Source of the DNA: SZUA-442 sp035461905
Lineage (GTDB): Bacteria > Actinomycetota > Acidimicrobiia > Spongiisociales > UBA5794
DNA: 14,017 nt
Direction of reading: 5' to 3'
NCBI GenBank assembly: GCA_035461905.1
Contig: DATHUV010000135.1
Span: forward strand, 1 to 14,017
The translations under genes were made by a program, and so were the position numbers. This document shows positions 1 through 6,925 of this stretch, piece after piece. The stretch's first letter is position 1. Every line of letters starts with the position of its first letter. The notes under the pieces were generated by a model, which ran no database searches, had not been told where the DNA came from, and was given only the letters and a program-made list of their open reading frames with translations.

Positions 1-729
1 TGGTTCCTGGTGCTCATCCTCGGGACGCAGCGCGAGCGCCTCGGGACCGCTGCCCCTGTCGCGAACCTCGGGTCGCTCGAGATCGGTCGGATCCTCAATG
101 CGGGGTGGCCGATGATGGTTCGGAGCGCCGCACTGCTCGCAGCTCTCACGGCGACGACGGTTGCAGCGTCGCGCATCGGAACGGATCAGGTTGCCGCACA
201 CCAGATCGCATTCCAGGTGTGGCTCTTCCTCTCGTTCGTGCTCGACTCGTTCGCAGTCGCCGCGCAGGCGATGGTCGGCACGGACCTCGGCTCCGGTTCC
301 GTGGCGGCAGCGCGCGGGATCGCGAACCGGTTGCTCTTCCTGGGGTTCGTCGCCGGCGTCGCACTCTCCGTCGGCCTCGCGCTCACCGCAGGCGTGATAC
401 CCGTGCTCTTCTCGGTCGACGATGCCGTGGGATCCGAGCTGGCTTCGATCTATCCGTTCGTCGTCCTCTTGCAGCCACTCACCGCGCTCGTGTACGTGTG
501 GGACGGCATCGCGATCGGAGCGAGCGCCTTCAGGTATCTCGCCGCGTCGATGGTTGTTGCGGGCGTCGTCACGATCGTTGCGCTTGTGACGGTGGGAGAC
601 ACGCTCGTGGGCGTGTGGCTCGCAATCACGCTCCTCAGTCTCACCCGGCTGGCGGCGTTCGGTGTGTGGCACCCCGGGTGGCCGCGGGGCGACGTACCAG
701 GTCCATCCCGCGTGTCTCGGGCAGCCTGA
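1..729 (+). CDS. MATE family efflux transporter, C-terminal part (5' end outside window)
   Basis: The reading frame is open from the first base, so the true start lies upstream; the GTG at 10 is internal. About 242 residues are visible, roughly the C-terminal half of a MATE protein (usual length 440-480). MATE proteins export cationic drugs, toxins or metabolites across the inner membrane using a Na+ or H+ gradient. Family signs are the DinF/NorM-like stretch AAHQIAFQVWLFLSFVLDSF with a following AQAMVG, and later VWDGIAIGASAFRYL, which corresponds to the conserved DGxxxG segment of the C-lobe. About five to six hydrophobic helices can be counted. The last 89 bases overlap the 3' end of the minus-strand MFS gene, and no terminator hairpin separates the two. 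The tail after the last helix is Pro/Arg/Gly-rich and unlikely to be structured. The substrate cannot be told from sequence. Family call fairly sure; DinF-like subgroup likely. Confidence 0.85.
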   Translation, partial: WFLVLILGTQRERLGTAAPVANLGSLEIGRILNAGWPMMVRSAALLAALTATTVAASRIGTDQVAAHQIAFQVWLFLSFVLDSFAVAAQAMVGTDLGSGSVAAARGIANRLLFLGFVAGVALSVGLALTAGVIPVLFSVDDAVGSELASIYPFVVLLQPLTALVYVWDGIAIGASAFRYLAASMVVAGVVTIVALVTVGDTLVGVWLAITLLSLTRLAAFGVWHPGWPRGDVPGPSRVSRAA

Positions 730-1897
730 GCACCAGGAGCATTGACACGACCAGACCCGCACCGAGCCCTGACACCGTCGTGGCGAGTCCAATGGTGTCG
801 ATCAGCCACGCACCCACACCGAATCCGGCGATGCTTCCGACGATCGCGGCGTTCGTTACCCACGCATTCGCCGTGGCTCTGACACGGGTCGGGAAGAGTT
901 CCGATCGGTGTGCCCCGAAGGACGGGGTCAGCATCGTGGCTCCGAGCGTCGCGAGGAAGATCGAAGCAGCAAGGAACCATCCTGAATCGAGTGAGTAGAA
1001 GCCGACGCCGCCGACGAGCCCGATGGCGAGCGCCGCGATGGACGTCGGGCGACGACCGTAGCGATCTGCGGCCCTTCCACCGACGAGGAGCCCGATCGCG
1101 CCCACTCCCGAGAAGACGATCAGGAGGAATCGAGCCGCTCCGGTGTCCCAATCGAGGTCGTTGATCAATCGTTCGAGGACGAAGTCGAATGCCGGGGACG
1201 AGAAGGCGGCGACGAAGAACGAGATCCCTGCGAGCGGCCAGAAGTGCCTGGAGAGTCCCATTTCGAGCGCTTTCACGAACGCGATCCGCGGACCCGGCAC
1301 GAACGCACGGCTTTCGGGGAGGAATCGGGACAGCATGGGAAGGAACAGCAGGCCGAGTGCGGCGAGTCCGAACAGGACACGCCACGCATTGTCATTCCGT
1401 TCTGCGATCGGCAACAGGATGAGGCCGAGACCGACACCCATGGAACCGGCGAGCCCGAGGACGCCGATGCCGAGTGCGCGTACGCCGGGCTGGAGTTCCT
1501 CGGCAATGAGGACGAGCGTCAGGGCAGCCAGGGCAACGAGGGCGAGCCGAACGATGGCCTGCGATATGGCGTACGCCGGCACCGAGGGGATGAGTGCCGT
1601 CGCGAGGCTTCCGAAGAGCAGGAGTGCGAACGCCGCCAGGATCGGTCGCTTCCGGCCGTGGGTGTCGGCGGACATCGCGAAGAGCACGCCAAGCAACGAG
1701 ACCGCCCTGACGATCGCGAACACGGCGCTCATCTGCCCCTCGGTGAGATCGAGTGCGGTTCGCGCGAACGGGAGGGTGTGCGGCATCTGGCTACCCGCGT
1801 AGCCGGCCACGAATCCCATGATCGAGGTGAGGAACAGGATGCGCCTGTCCCCGATCGAGAACGCGTTCAACTGTCGAGTTGAGTTTGGGAGACCCAT
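641..1897 (-). CDS. MFS transporter, 12 transmembrane segments
   Basis: This is a 418-residue integral membrane protein of the major facilitator superfamily, a secondary transporter of small solutes. Two copies of the loop 2-3 signature (motif A) are visible, one per six-helix half: SADTHGRKR near residues 77-84 and GRAADRYGRR near 274-283. PESRAF (194-199) follows helix 6 and PETRG (393-397) follows helix 12, as in sugar-porter and metabolite:H+ symporter subfamilies. ELFPTRVRATANAW (333-346) is also typical of those groups. The length is normal. The start is the ATG whose complement is at 1895-1897; no clear ribosome binding site precedes it, and a later Met at residue 27 would cut into helix 1. 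A possible -10 (TAACCT, complement of 1922-1927) lies 24 bases upstream. The C-terminal 29 codons overlap the MATE gene. The substrate is unknown; sugar or organic acid is only a guess. Confidence 0.88.
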   Translation of the reverse strand: MGLPNSTRQLNAFSIGDRRILFLTSIMGFVAGYAGSQMPHTLPFARTALDLTEGQMSAVFAIVRAVSLLGVLFAMSADTHGRKRPILAAFALLLFGSLATALIPSVPAYAISQAIVRLALVALAALTLVLIAEELQPGVRALGIGVLGLAGSMGVGLGLILLPIAERNDNAWRVLFGLAALGLLFLPMLSRFLPESRAFVPGPRIAFVKALEMGLSRHFWPLAGISFFVAAFSSPAFDFVLERLINDLDWDTGAARFLLIVFSGVGAIGLLVGGRAADRYGRRPTSIAALAIGLVGGVGFYSLDSGWFLAASIFLATLGATMLTPSFGAHRSELFPTRVRATANAWVTNAAIVGSIAGFGVGAWLIDTIGLATTVSGLGAGLVVSMLLVLRLPETRGMDLVRRPAATRGATHRTPPAG

Positions 1898-2063
1898 CGT
1901 GTCTTCGTCGACGACGCGGCGAGGTTAGCGGCGTTCACGGCGAGCCAGCATCACCCTGAATCCGTCCCCGGCCACATCTCGGCATCACTGCGATCGAGCG
2001 AAGCGGGAACATCCTCGACACCCATACCGTTGAGCATTCGACGATCCCGGACCAGGACAAGCA
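1898..2063. promoter_or_regulatory. Divergent intergenic region between the MFS and ccdA genes
   Basis: These 166 bases separate two divergently transcribed genes and should hold both promoters. On the minus strand TAACCT (complement of 1922-1927) is a candidate -10 for the MFS gene. On the plus strand TACCGT (2025-2030) is a candidate -10 for ccdA. Neither has a convincing -35. AGGA at 2054-2057, six bases before the ATG at 2064, is a reasonable ribosome binding site for ccdA. A 60-codon minus-strand ORF crosses this region but has no family resemblance and was not accepted. Confidence 0.35.
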
Positions 2064-2810
2064 ATGGAAGTGTCACTCCTCGCAGCAGTCTTCGCCGGGG
2101 CGGCGTCGTTCCTTTCACCGTGTGTCCTGCCACTCCTTCCCGGTTATGTGTCCCTGATGTCGGGCTACGACATGGCGGAGCTTGCCGATGGCAACGTGTC
2201 CATGGGCAGGGTCGTCGGAAGGACAGCGCTCTTCGTCGGGGGCTTCAGCGCCGTGTTCATCGCCCTCGGAGCGACGGCGACGTCGCTCTCCGGATTCCTC
2301 AACCAGTCGATCTTCACCACGATCGCCGGATGGATCATTGTCGCGATGGGCTTGTTCATCGCCACGACTGCGGTGTGGACTCCCGCATGGCTCCTTCCCG
2401 TGATGAAGGATCGTCGGATCGAGTCGTCGGGAGCCCGCAGGCTCGGCCTGTTCGGACCTCCCGTGATGGGAGCGGCGTTCGCTTTCGGTTGGACACCGTG
2501 CATCGGTCCATTCCTTGCGACAGCGTTGCTGCTCGGCGCACAAAGCGACACCGTCACGGACGGCATGATCGTCCTCGCGTTCTACAGCATCGGCCTCGGC
2601 ATCCCGTTCCTGCTCACTTCACTCCTCCTGGCGAAGGCCTTCTCGGCGTTCGGCTGGGTCAAGCGATACCTCACCCAGATCACGGTGGCCTCCGGCCTGA
2701 TGCTCGCCTTCTTCGGTGTGCTCCTCATCACGGGGCGAATCACGGACCTGTCTGCGTGGTTCTCTGACCTGCTGATCCGGATCGGCCTCGAGGACCTCGC
2801 GGAGATCTGA
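2064..2810 (+). CDS. ccdA: CcdA-type cytochrome c biogenesis / thiol-disulfide transporter membrane protein
   Basis: This 248-residue protein matches the DsbD transmembrane/CcdA family, which carries reducing equivalents from cytoplasmic thioredoxin across the membrane to extracytoplasmic thiol proteins, for example apocytochrome c or other disulfide substrates. The two halves each carry the diagnostic motif with the redox cysteine: FLSPCVLPLLPGY (Cys20) in helix 1 and FGWTPCIGPF (Cys146) in helix 4. About six hydrophobic helices are present, which is the standard CcdA length and plan. The ATG at 2064 has AGGA six bases upstream. No resB, ccsA or thioredoxin-like gene is adjacent, so the partner is not shown by context. 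The stop lies only 30 bases before trpE, so read-through into the trp genes is possible. The family assignment is strong; the specific role in cytochrome c maturation rather than general disulfide reduction is inferred. Confidence 0.92.
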   Translation: MEVSLLAAVFAGAASFLSPCVLPLLPGYVSLMSGYDMAELADGNVSMGRVVGRTALFVGGFSAVFIALGATATSLSGFLNQSIFTTIAGWIIVAMGLFIATTAVWTPAWLLPVMKDRRIESSGARRLGLFGPPVMGAAFAFGWTPCIGPFLATALLLGAQSDTVTDGMIVLAFYSIGLGIPFLLTSLLLAKAFSAFGWVKRYLTQITVASGLMLAFFGVLLITGRITDLSAWFSDLLIRIGLEDLAEI

Positions 2811-2826
2811 TCCCGTTCGAGCCCGG

Positions 2827-2843
2827 TACCCTCGCCATTCATG
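2827..2843 (+). promoter_or_regulatory. Candidate leaderless promoter of trpE
   Basis: TACCCT at 2827-2832 fits the actinobacterial -10 pattern TAnnnT. The ATG of trpE begins at 2841, after eight intervening bases, which is where transcription would be expected to start. No Shine-Dalgarno sequence lies between the ccdA stop and this ATG. The -35 region falls in the end of ccdA and is not recognisable. The same arrangement occurs before polA. With only 30 bases between the genes, there is no room for a trp leader peptide or attenuator here. Confidence 0.45.
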
Positions 2844-4358
2844 CGACCGACGCTCAGCCTCGACGAGTTCCTGCTGCTCGCTCACGACCATTCGGTCGTC
2901 CCGGTCGGTGTGGAGATCATGGCTGACTCCTTGACGCCGGTCTCGGTGTATCGAGCACTCGCCGGTGGCAGTGACGGGTTCCTCCTCGAATCCGTCGAGG
3001 GGGGCGAGCGGTGGGGTCGCTGGTCGTTCATCGGTTGGCGCCCCGCCTTCACGATCGCGTCGATCGGCGGCGTCACATCCATCGACGATCCCACCGTGGC
3101 TCTACCGGGGGGAGATCCCCTCGAGGTGCTCGCTGCAATCACGGACCGGTATTCCGTGCCCGACGGCGCGGCGCTGGGGTTCCCCGCAGAGGTTCCACCC
3201 CTCCACAGCGGGGCAGTGGGCTTCCTCTCCTACGACATCGTGCGTCACATCGAACGTCTGGACAACCAGCCACCCGACGATCGTGACCTTCCCGAAATGG
3301 TGTGGCACATGGTCGGGAGCCTTGCGGTGTTCGACCGGGTGCGCGACTCGATTCTCGTGATCGTCAACGTCTTCGTCGGGGATGACCCGGCGGAGCAGTA
3401 CGCAGCCGCCGTGGCTGCGATTGTCTCGACCATCGAGATCCTGTCGACTTCGACGTCCATCGAGGCACATGAGCGCCCGCGCTTTGACGGCGTGCCCGAG
3501 TCGACGAGCAATATGACGAGGGCGGACTTCGAGGATGCGGTCCGCGTGGCGATCGACCACATCAGGGCGGGTGACGCGTTCCAGGTCGTTCCCTCCATCC
3601 GCTTCGAGGCGACACTGGACGGGGAGCCGCTCTCCCTGTATCGCGCACTTCGGATCGTCAATCCGTCGCCCTTCATGTTCCTTGTGCGCGCGGGTGACCT
3701 CGCCATCGTGGGCTCGTCCCCCGAATTGATGTCACGAGTCCGCGACGGGAGGGTCTACTCGCGCCCGATTGCCGGCACGAGGCCGCGAGGAGCGACAGCG
3801 GAAGACGATCTCGCACTCGAACGCGAGCTCCTCGCAGATCCCAAGGAGCGAGCGGAGCATGTGATGCTGATCGACCTCGCCCGCAACGACCTCGGCCGGG
3901 TGTGTGTCTACGGATCGGTGCAGGTCGACGACCTCATGGTCATCGAGAGGTACTCACACGTGATGCACATCGTGTCGGGGATCTCCGGGGACCTCGTTGA
4001 AGGGACGAGTCCTGTCGATGTCCTGCGCGCGACATTTCCCCACGGAACGGTGTCAGGTGCCCCGAAGGTCCGTGCAATGGAGATCATCGACACGCTCGAG
4101 CCGACGGCACGAGGTCCGTACGCGGGTGCCGTCGGGTACATCGACTTCTCGGGAAACCTCGATACGGCGATCGGTCTTCGGACCTGTGTGGTGCGTGGTT
4201 CGAAGGCATGGGTGCAGGCGGGCGCCGGCATCGTCGCCGACTCCGATCCTGCAGCGGAGTACGAGGAGTGCCTCGCCAAGGCTCGTGCCGTCCTCGCTGC
4301 CATCGAAGCCGCGCCGTACCTCGACGCGTCGATCCGGACGGAGGACCGTCAGTCATGA
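2841..4358 (+). CDS. trpE: Anthranilate synthase component I
   Basis: TrpE converts chorismate to anthranilate using ammonia supplied by the TrpG glutaminase; this is the first committed step of tryptophan synthesis. The 505-residue length is typical. The N-terminal domain carries LLES (48-51) and the chorismate-binding domain carries NPSPFMF (274-280), both parts of the tryptophan feedback-inhibition site, which favours TrpE over PabB. Catalytic-domain motifs are GSSPE (291-295), PIAGTRPRG (309-317), DPKERAEHVMLIDLARND (333-350), FPHGTVSGAPKVRAMEII (399-416) and GAGIVADSDPAAEYEE (461-476). The ATG at 2841 gives the usual N-terminus, including the VVPV and ADSLTPVSVYRAL segments. It has no ribosome binding site and looks leaderless. 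The stop overlaps trpC by ATGA. TrpG is neither fused nor adjacent, so this subunit depends on a distant gene. Confidence 0.97.
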   Translation: MRPTLSLDEFLLLAHDHSVVPVGVEIMADSLTPVSVYRALAGGSDGFLLESVEGGERWGRWSFIGWRPAFTIASIGGVTSIDDPTVALPGGDPLEVLAAITDRYSVPDGAALGFPAEVPPLHSGAVGFLSYDIVRHIERLDNQPPDDRDLPEMVWHMVGSLAVFDRVRDSILVIVNVFVGDDPAEQYAAAVAAIVSTIEILSTSTSIEAHERPRFDGVPESTSNMTRADFEDAVRVAIDHIRAGDAFQVVPSIRFEATLDGEPLSLYRALRIVNPSPFMFLVRAGDLAIVGSSPELMSRVRDGRVYSRPIAGTRPRGATAEDDLALERELLADPKERAEHVMLIDLARNDLGRVCVYGSVQVDDLMVIERYSHVMHIVSGISGDLVEGTSPVDVLRATFPHGTVSGAPKVRAMEIIDTLEPTARGPYAGAVGYIDFSGNLDTAIGLRTCVVRGSKAWVQAGAGIVADSDPAAEYEECLAKARAVLAAIEAAPYLDASIRTEDRQS

Positions 4359-5125
4359 TCCTCGACGAGATCCTGACGACCGCGGATGCCCGTGCCGAGG
4401 AGGCACGACGCGATATCGAACACTTCCGTGCGAGGTCGGCCGCCGCTCCAGCGCAACGCAGCCTCGCTGGTGCGCTCGCCACGGAAGGGCTGTCGGTCAT
4501 CGCTGAGATCAAGCGGCGGTCGCCATCTGCCGGGGATATCGATACATTGCTCGATCCGGTTCAACTGGCCCTCGCCTACGAGGCAGGGGGCGCGGCAGCG
4601 ATCTCGGTCCTGACCGAACCGCACTTCTTCGGAGGGTCGCTCGATGACCTGGTCGCGGTCCGAGGTGCGGTTTCGATCCCCGTGCTTCGCAAGGACTTCA
4701 CCAGGGATCCCGCACAGGTATGGGAGGCCAGGGCGGCGGGCGCCGACGCCGTCCTCCTCATCGTTGCAGCCCTCGGCGTTGGAGAGCTCGAAGCGTGCAT
4801 CCAGGCGGCGGAGGAAGCCGGGGTGGACAGCCTTGTCGAAGCCCACACGCTCGATGAGGTCGCCGTTGCGGTCGCAGCTGGCGCCAGGATCATCGGCGTC
4901 AACAACCGTGACCTCCGCACCTTCACCACGGACCTCGCCATTGCCGAGGCGGTGGTGGACGCGATTCCCGACGGCGTCGTCCGCATCGCCGAATCCGGTG
5001 TCTCGACCATTGAAGGAGCTCGAAGGATGGCCGCGGCGGGTTACGACGCCATCCTCGTCGGCGAGGCCCTCGTTCGCCATGGCGATCCCGCCGTGTTCGT
5101 GGACGCGCTGCGAGGTGTGTCGTGA
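4355..5125 (+). CDS. trpC: Indole-3-glycerol phosphate synthase
   Basis: TrpC closes the indole ring: it turns carboxyphenylamino-deoxyribulose phosphate (CdRP) into indole-3-glycerol phosphate with loss of CO2 and water. The 256-residue protein is a single (beta/alpha)8 barrel and is not fused to TrpF. Active-site residues in their usual motifs are Glu51 and Lys53 (AEIKRRSPS), Lys113 (VLRKDF), Glu162 (VEAHT), Asn184 (GVNNRDL), and Glu213 with Ser214 (AESGVS). The LTEPHFFGGSLDDL segment (86-99) is also characteristic. The ATG at 4355 overlaps the trpE stop (ATGA) and has GGAGG at 4340-4344, ten bases upstream. An open frame runs further upstream inside trpE, but those residues do not belong to the family. 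The 3' end overlaps trpF by GTGA. Translational coupling with trpE and trpF is likely. Confidence 0.97.
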   Translation: MILDEILTTADARAEEARRDIEHFRARSAAAPAQRSLAGALATEGLSVIAEIKRRSPSAGDIDTLLDPVQLALAYEAGGAAAISVLTEPHFFGGSLDDLVAVRGAVSIPVLRKDFTRDPAQVWEARAAGADAVLLIVAALGVGELEACIQAAEEAGVDSLVEAHTLDEVAVAVAAGARIIGVNNRDLRTFTTDLAIAEAVVDAIPDGVVRIAESGVSTIEGARRMAAAGYDAILVGEALVRHGDPAVFVDALRGVS

Positions 5126-5730
5126 CATGGGTCAAGATCTGCGGGATCACCACACCGGAGGCGATCCGATCGGCCGAGCGTGCGGGCGCCGATGCCCTGG
5201 GGTTCGTGCTCGCCCCCGGCTCCGTCAGGACGCTGTCCATCGAGTCTGCGCGTCCCTTGGTCGGCTCGGCATCGATATCGACCTATGTCGTGGTCGTCGA
5301 CCTCACTCCCGAGGAAGCGATGCATCTGGCGAACGAGATTGGTGTCACCGGCATCCAGGCGCACGGGCTCCATGGGCTCGAGACAGCTCGAGCCGCCGTC
5401 GACGCCGGTTTCGACGTCTTGTGCCCGATTCCGGTTGGGCAAGCCGGTCCGACCAGTGATGCCGCTGTCGTGGTGCCCGAGGCCGTGATCTTGTTCGATA
5501 CCGAGCGCCGTCGCGGCCACGGAGGCTCCGGGAAGCCATTTGCGTGGGACACCGTCGCCGACGTCGATCGTCCATACGTCGTCGCAGGTGGCCTCGGACC
5601 CGGCAACGTCAGGGAGGTGATCGAGCTGCTCCATCCCTTTGGTGTGGATGCATCGAGTCGTCTCGAGGCCGTCCCCGGCATCAAGGATCCCGATACCATC
5701 AGGGCCTTCGTCGAGGAGGCCAAACGATGA
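5122..5730 (+). CDS. trpF: Phosphoribosylanthranilate isomerase
   Basis: TrpF carries out the Amadori rearrangement of phosphoribosylanthranilate to CdRP, the substrate of TrpC. The 202-residue barrel has the catalytic Cys7 in VKICGIT and the catalytic Asp126 in ILFDTE. HGGSGKPFAW (133-142) and VAGGLGPGNV (154-163) supply the phosphate-binding loops. Near the C-terminus, ASSRLEAVPGIKDPD (177-191) matches the family's SSGVE..PG.KD segment, with Arg where many members have Gly or Ala. IQAHG (78-82) replaces the common VQLHG. The start is GTG at 5122, overlapping the trpC stop (GTGA), with GAGG at 5112-5115; the nearby ATG at 5127 is out of frame. The gene matters for placing the organism: many actinobacteria lack trpF and use the bifunctional PriA. 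Confidence 0.95.
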   Translation: MTWVKICGITTPEAIRSAERAGADALGFVLAPGSVRTLSIESARPLVGSASISTYVVVVDLTPEEAMHLANEIGVTGIQAHGLHGLETARAAVDAGFDVLCPIPVGQAGPTSDAAVVVPEAVILFDTERRRGHGGSGKPFAWDTVADVDRPYVVAGGLGPGNVREVIELLHPFGVDASSRLEAVPGIKDPDTIRAFVEEAKR

Positions 5731-5750
5731 GCGCCGAGCGCAACCGATGA
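5713..5750 (+). promoter_or_regulatory. Strong ribosome binding site plus seven-codon relay ORF joining trpF to trpB
   Basis: GAGGAGG (5713-5719), near the end of trpF, is the best Shine-Dalgarno sequence in the trp cluster. It stands seven bases before an ATG at 5727, not before trpB. That ATG overlaps the trpF stop (ATGA) and opens a seven-codon frame encoding MSAERNR. The TGA of this frame at 5748-5750 overlaps the trpB ATG at 5747, again as ATGA. The geometry suits a termination-reinitiation relay that loads ribosomes onto trpB. CGATGAG occurs at both junctions, 20 bases apart, so a small duplication may have created the relay. The sequence features are certain; the function is inferred. 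A one-base indel in the early part of trpB is the main alternative. Confidence 0.5.
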
Positions 5751-6925
5751 GACTGCAGCGCCCCGACGTCTCGGGCCGATTCGGTGCATATGGCGGAAGG
5801 TACGCCCCCGAGACCCTGATGCCTGCGCTGATCGAGCTCGAGGGGGCGTTCGTCGACGCATGGTCTGACGACGGGTTTCACGCAGAGCTCTCTGCGCTAC
5901 TGAGCGACTTCGTCGGCCGTCCGACACCCGTGTATCGCGCAGCCCGTCTGTCGGACCTCCTCGGGATGGATCTGTGGTGCAAACGTGAGGACCTCGCCCA
6001 TACAGGAGCCCACAAGATCAACAACACGGTCGCCCAGGGTCTCCTGGCGAGGCGAATGGGGAAACAGCGCGTGATCGCCGAGACGGGTGCGGGTCAGCAC
6101 GGGGTGGCGACCGCGACGGCGTGTGCCCTCCTCGGAATCGAGTGCACCATCTATATGGGCGACAAGGACATCGAGCGCCAGTCCCTCAACGTCTACAGGA
6201 TGCGCCTGCTCGGAGCCGAGGTCATCCCCGTGTCGTCGGGCGCAGGAACGCTCAAGGATGCCGTCTCGGCCGCGATGCGCGACTGGGTTGCCTCCGTCGA
6301 GTCCACGCACTACATCATCGGCTCCGTCGTCGGTCCCCATCCGTTTCCCTGGATGGTGCGTGAGTTCCAGAAGGTGATCGGTGAGGAGCTGCGCGCCCAG
6401 ATGGACGGTGTGGTCCGCCCCTCCCCGGACGTGATCGTGGCTTGCGTCGGTGGAGGATCGAACGCGATGGGGATCTTCCACCCCTACGCCGGTGATCCCG
6501 ACGTGGACCTCGTCGGCGTCGAGGCCGCGGGCCTCGGCCTCGACACCGGAAAGCACGGTGCGTCGCTTGGGGAGGGTTCGCCCGGGGTCATCCACGGCGC
6601 GATGACATACATGCTCCAGGACCAGTTCGGTCAGGTCGAGGAGGCGCACTCGGTGAGCGCGGGCCTCGACTATCCCGGCGTGGGTCCCGAGCACGCCTAC
6701 CTAAAGGATGAGTCCCTCGTCCGGTACGAGAGCGTCACCGATGAGGAGGCGATCGAGGCCTTCCATTTGATGGCACGAACCGAGGGGATCATCCCCGCCC
6801 TCGAATCAGCCCATGCGCTGGCGTGGATCGTCCGCGAAGCGCCTTCGCTCGGCGGACGCACGGTGGTGCTCAACCTGTCAGGGCGTGGGGACAAGGATGT
6901 GCAGCAGGTCGTGTCCCCGTCATGA
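5747..6925 (+). CDS. trpB: Tryptophan synthase beta chain
   Basis: TrpB is the pyridoxal-phosphate subunit that joins indole, channelled from TrpA, to serine to give tryptophan. At 392 residues it has the normal TrpB1 length. The PLP lysine is Lys90 in HTGAHKINNT, the catalytic Glu is Glu112 in AETGAGQHGVATATA, the cofactor-phosphate loop is GGGSNAMG (235-242), and Ser378 in NLSGRGDKD contacts the pyridine nitrogen. SAGLDYPGVGPEH (304-316) marks the TrpA-partnered TrpB1 type rather than TrpB2. The ATG at 5747 gives the expected start, followed by GRFGAYGGRYAPETLMPAL. The open frame continues upstream, but over the trpF coding region. No good ribosome binding site directly precedes 5747; initiation probably depends on the relay ORF. 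The stop overlaps trpA by ATGA. Confidence 0.97.
   Translation: MRLQRPDVSGRFGAYGGRYAPETLMPALIELEGAFVDAWSDDGFHAELSALLSDFVGRPTPVYRAARLSDLLGMDLWCKREDLAHTGAHKINNTVAQGLLARRMGKQRVIAETGAGQHGVATATACALLGIECTIYMGDKDIERQSLNVYRMRLLGAEVIPVSSGAGTLKDAVSAAMRDWVASVESTHYIIGSVVGPHPFPWMVREFQKVIGEELRAQMDGVVRPSPDVIVACVGGGSNAMGIFHPYAGDPDVDLVGVEAAGLGLDTGKHGASLGEGSPGVIHGAMTYMLQDQFGQVEEAHSVSAGLDYPGVGPEHAYLKDESLVRYESVTDEEAIEAFHLMARTEGIIPALESAHALAWIVREAPSLGGRTVVLNLSGRGDKDVQQVVSPS

Noticed and set aside
450..1385. 311-codon minus-strand frame overlapping both transporter genes
   Set aside because: Its Arg/Pro/Gly-rich composition and lack of membrane or domain pattern mark it as a shadow; the MATE and MFS frames explain the region.
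1951..2133. 60-codon minus-strand frame in the MFS/ccdA divergent spacer
   Set aside because: It runs into ccdA antisense, has no ribosome binding site or family resemblance, and occupies the probable promoter region.
2030..2767. 245-codon plus-strand frame overlapping ccdA
   Set aside because: It is out of frame with ccdA, which carries both redox-cysteine motifs; this frame has no recognisable features.
2841..4358. Reading this gene as pabB (aminodeoxychorismate synthase)
   Set aside because: LLES and NPSPFMF, the tryptophan-inhibition site, together with the trpCFBA neighbours, favour trpE.
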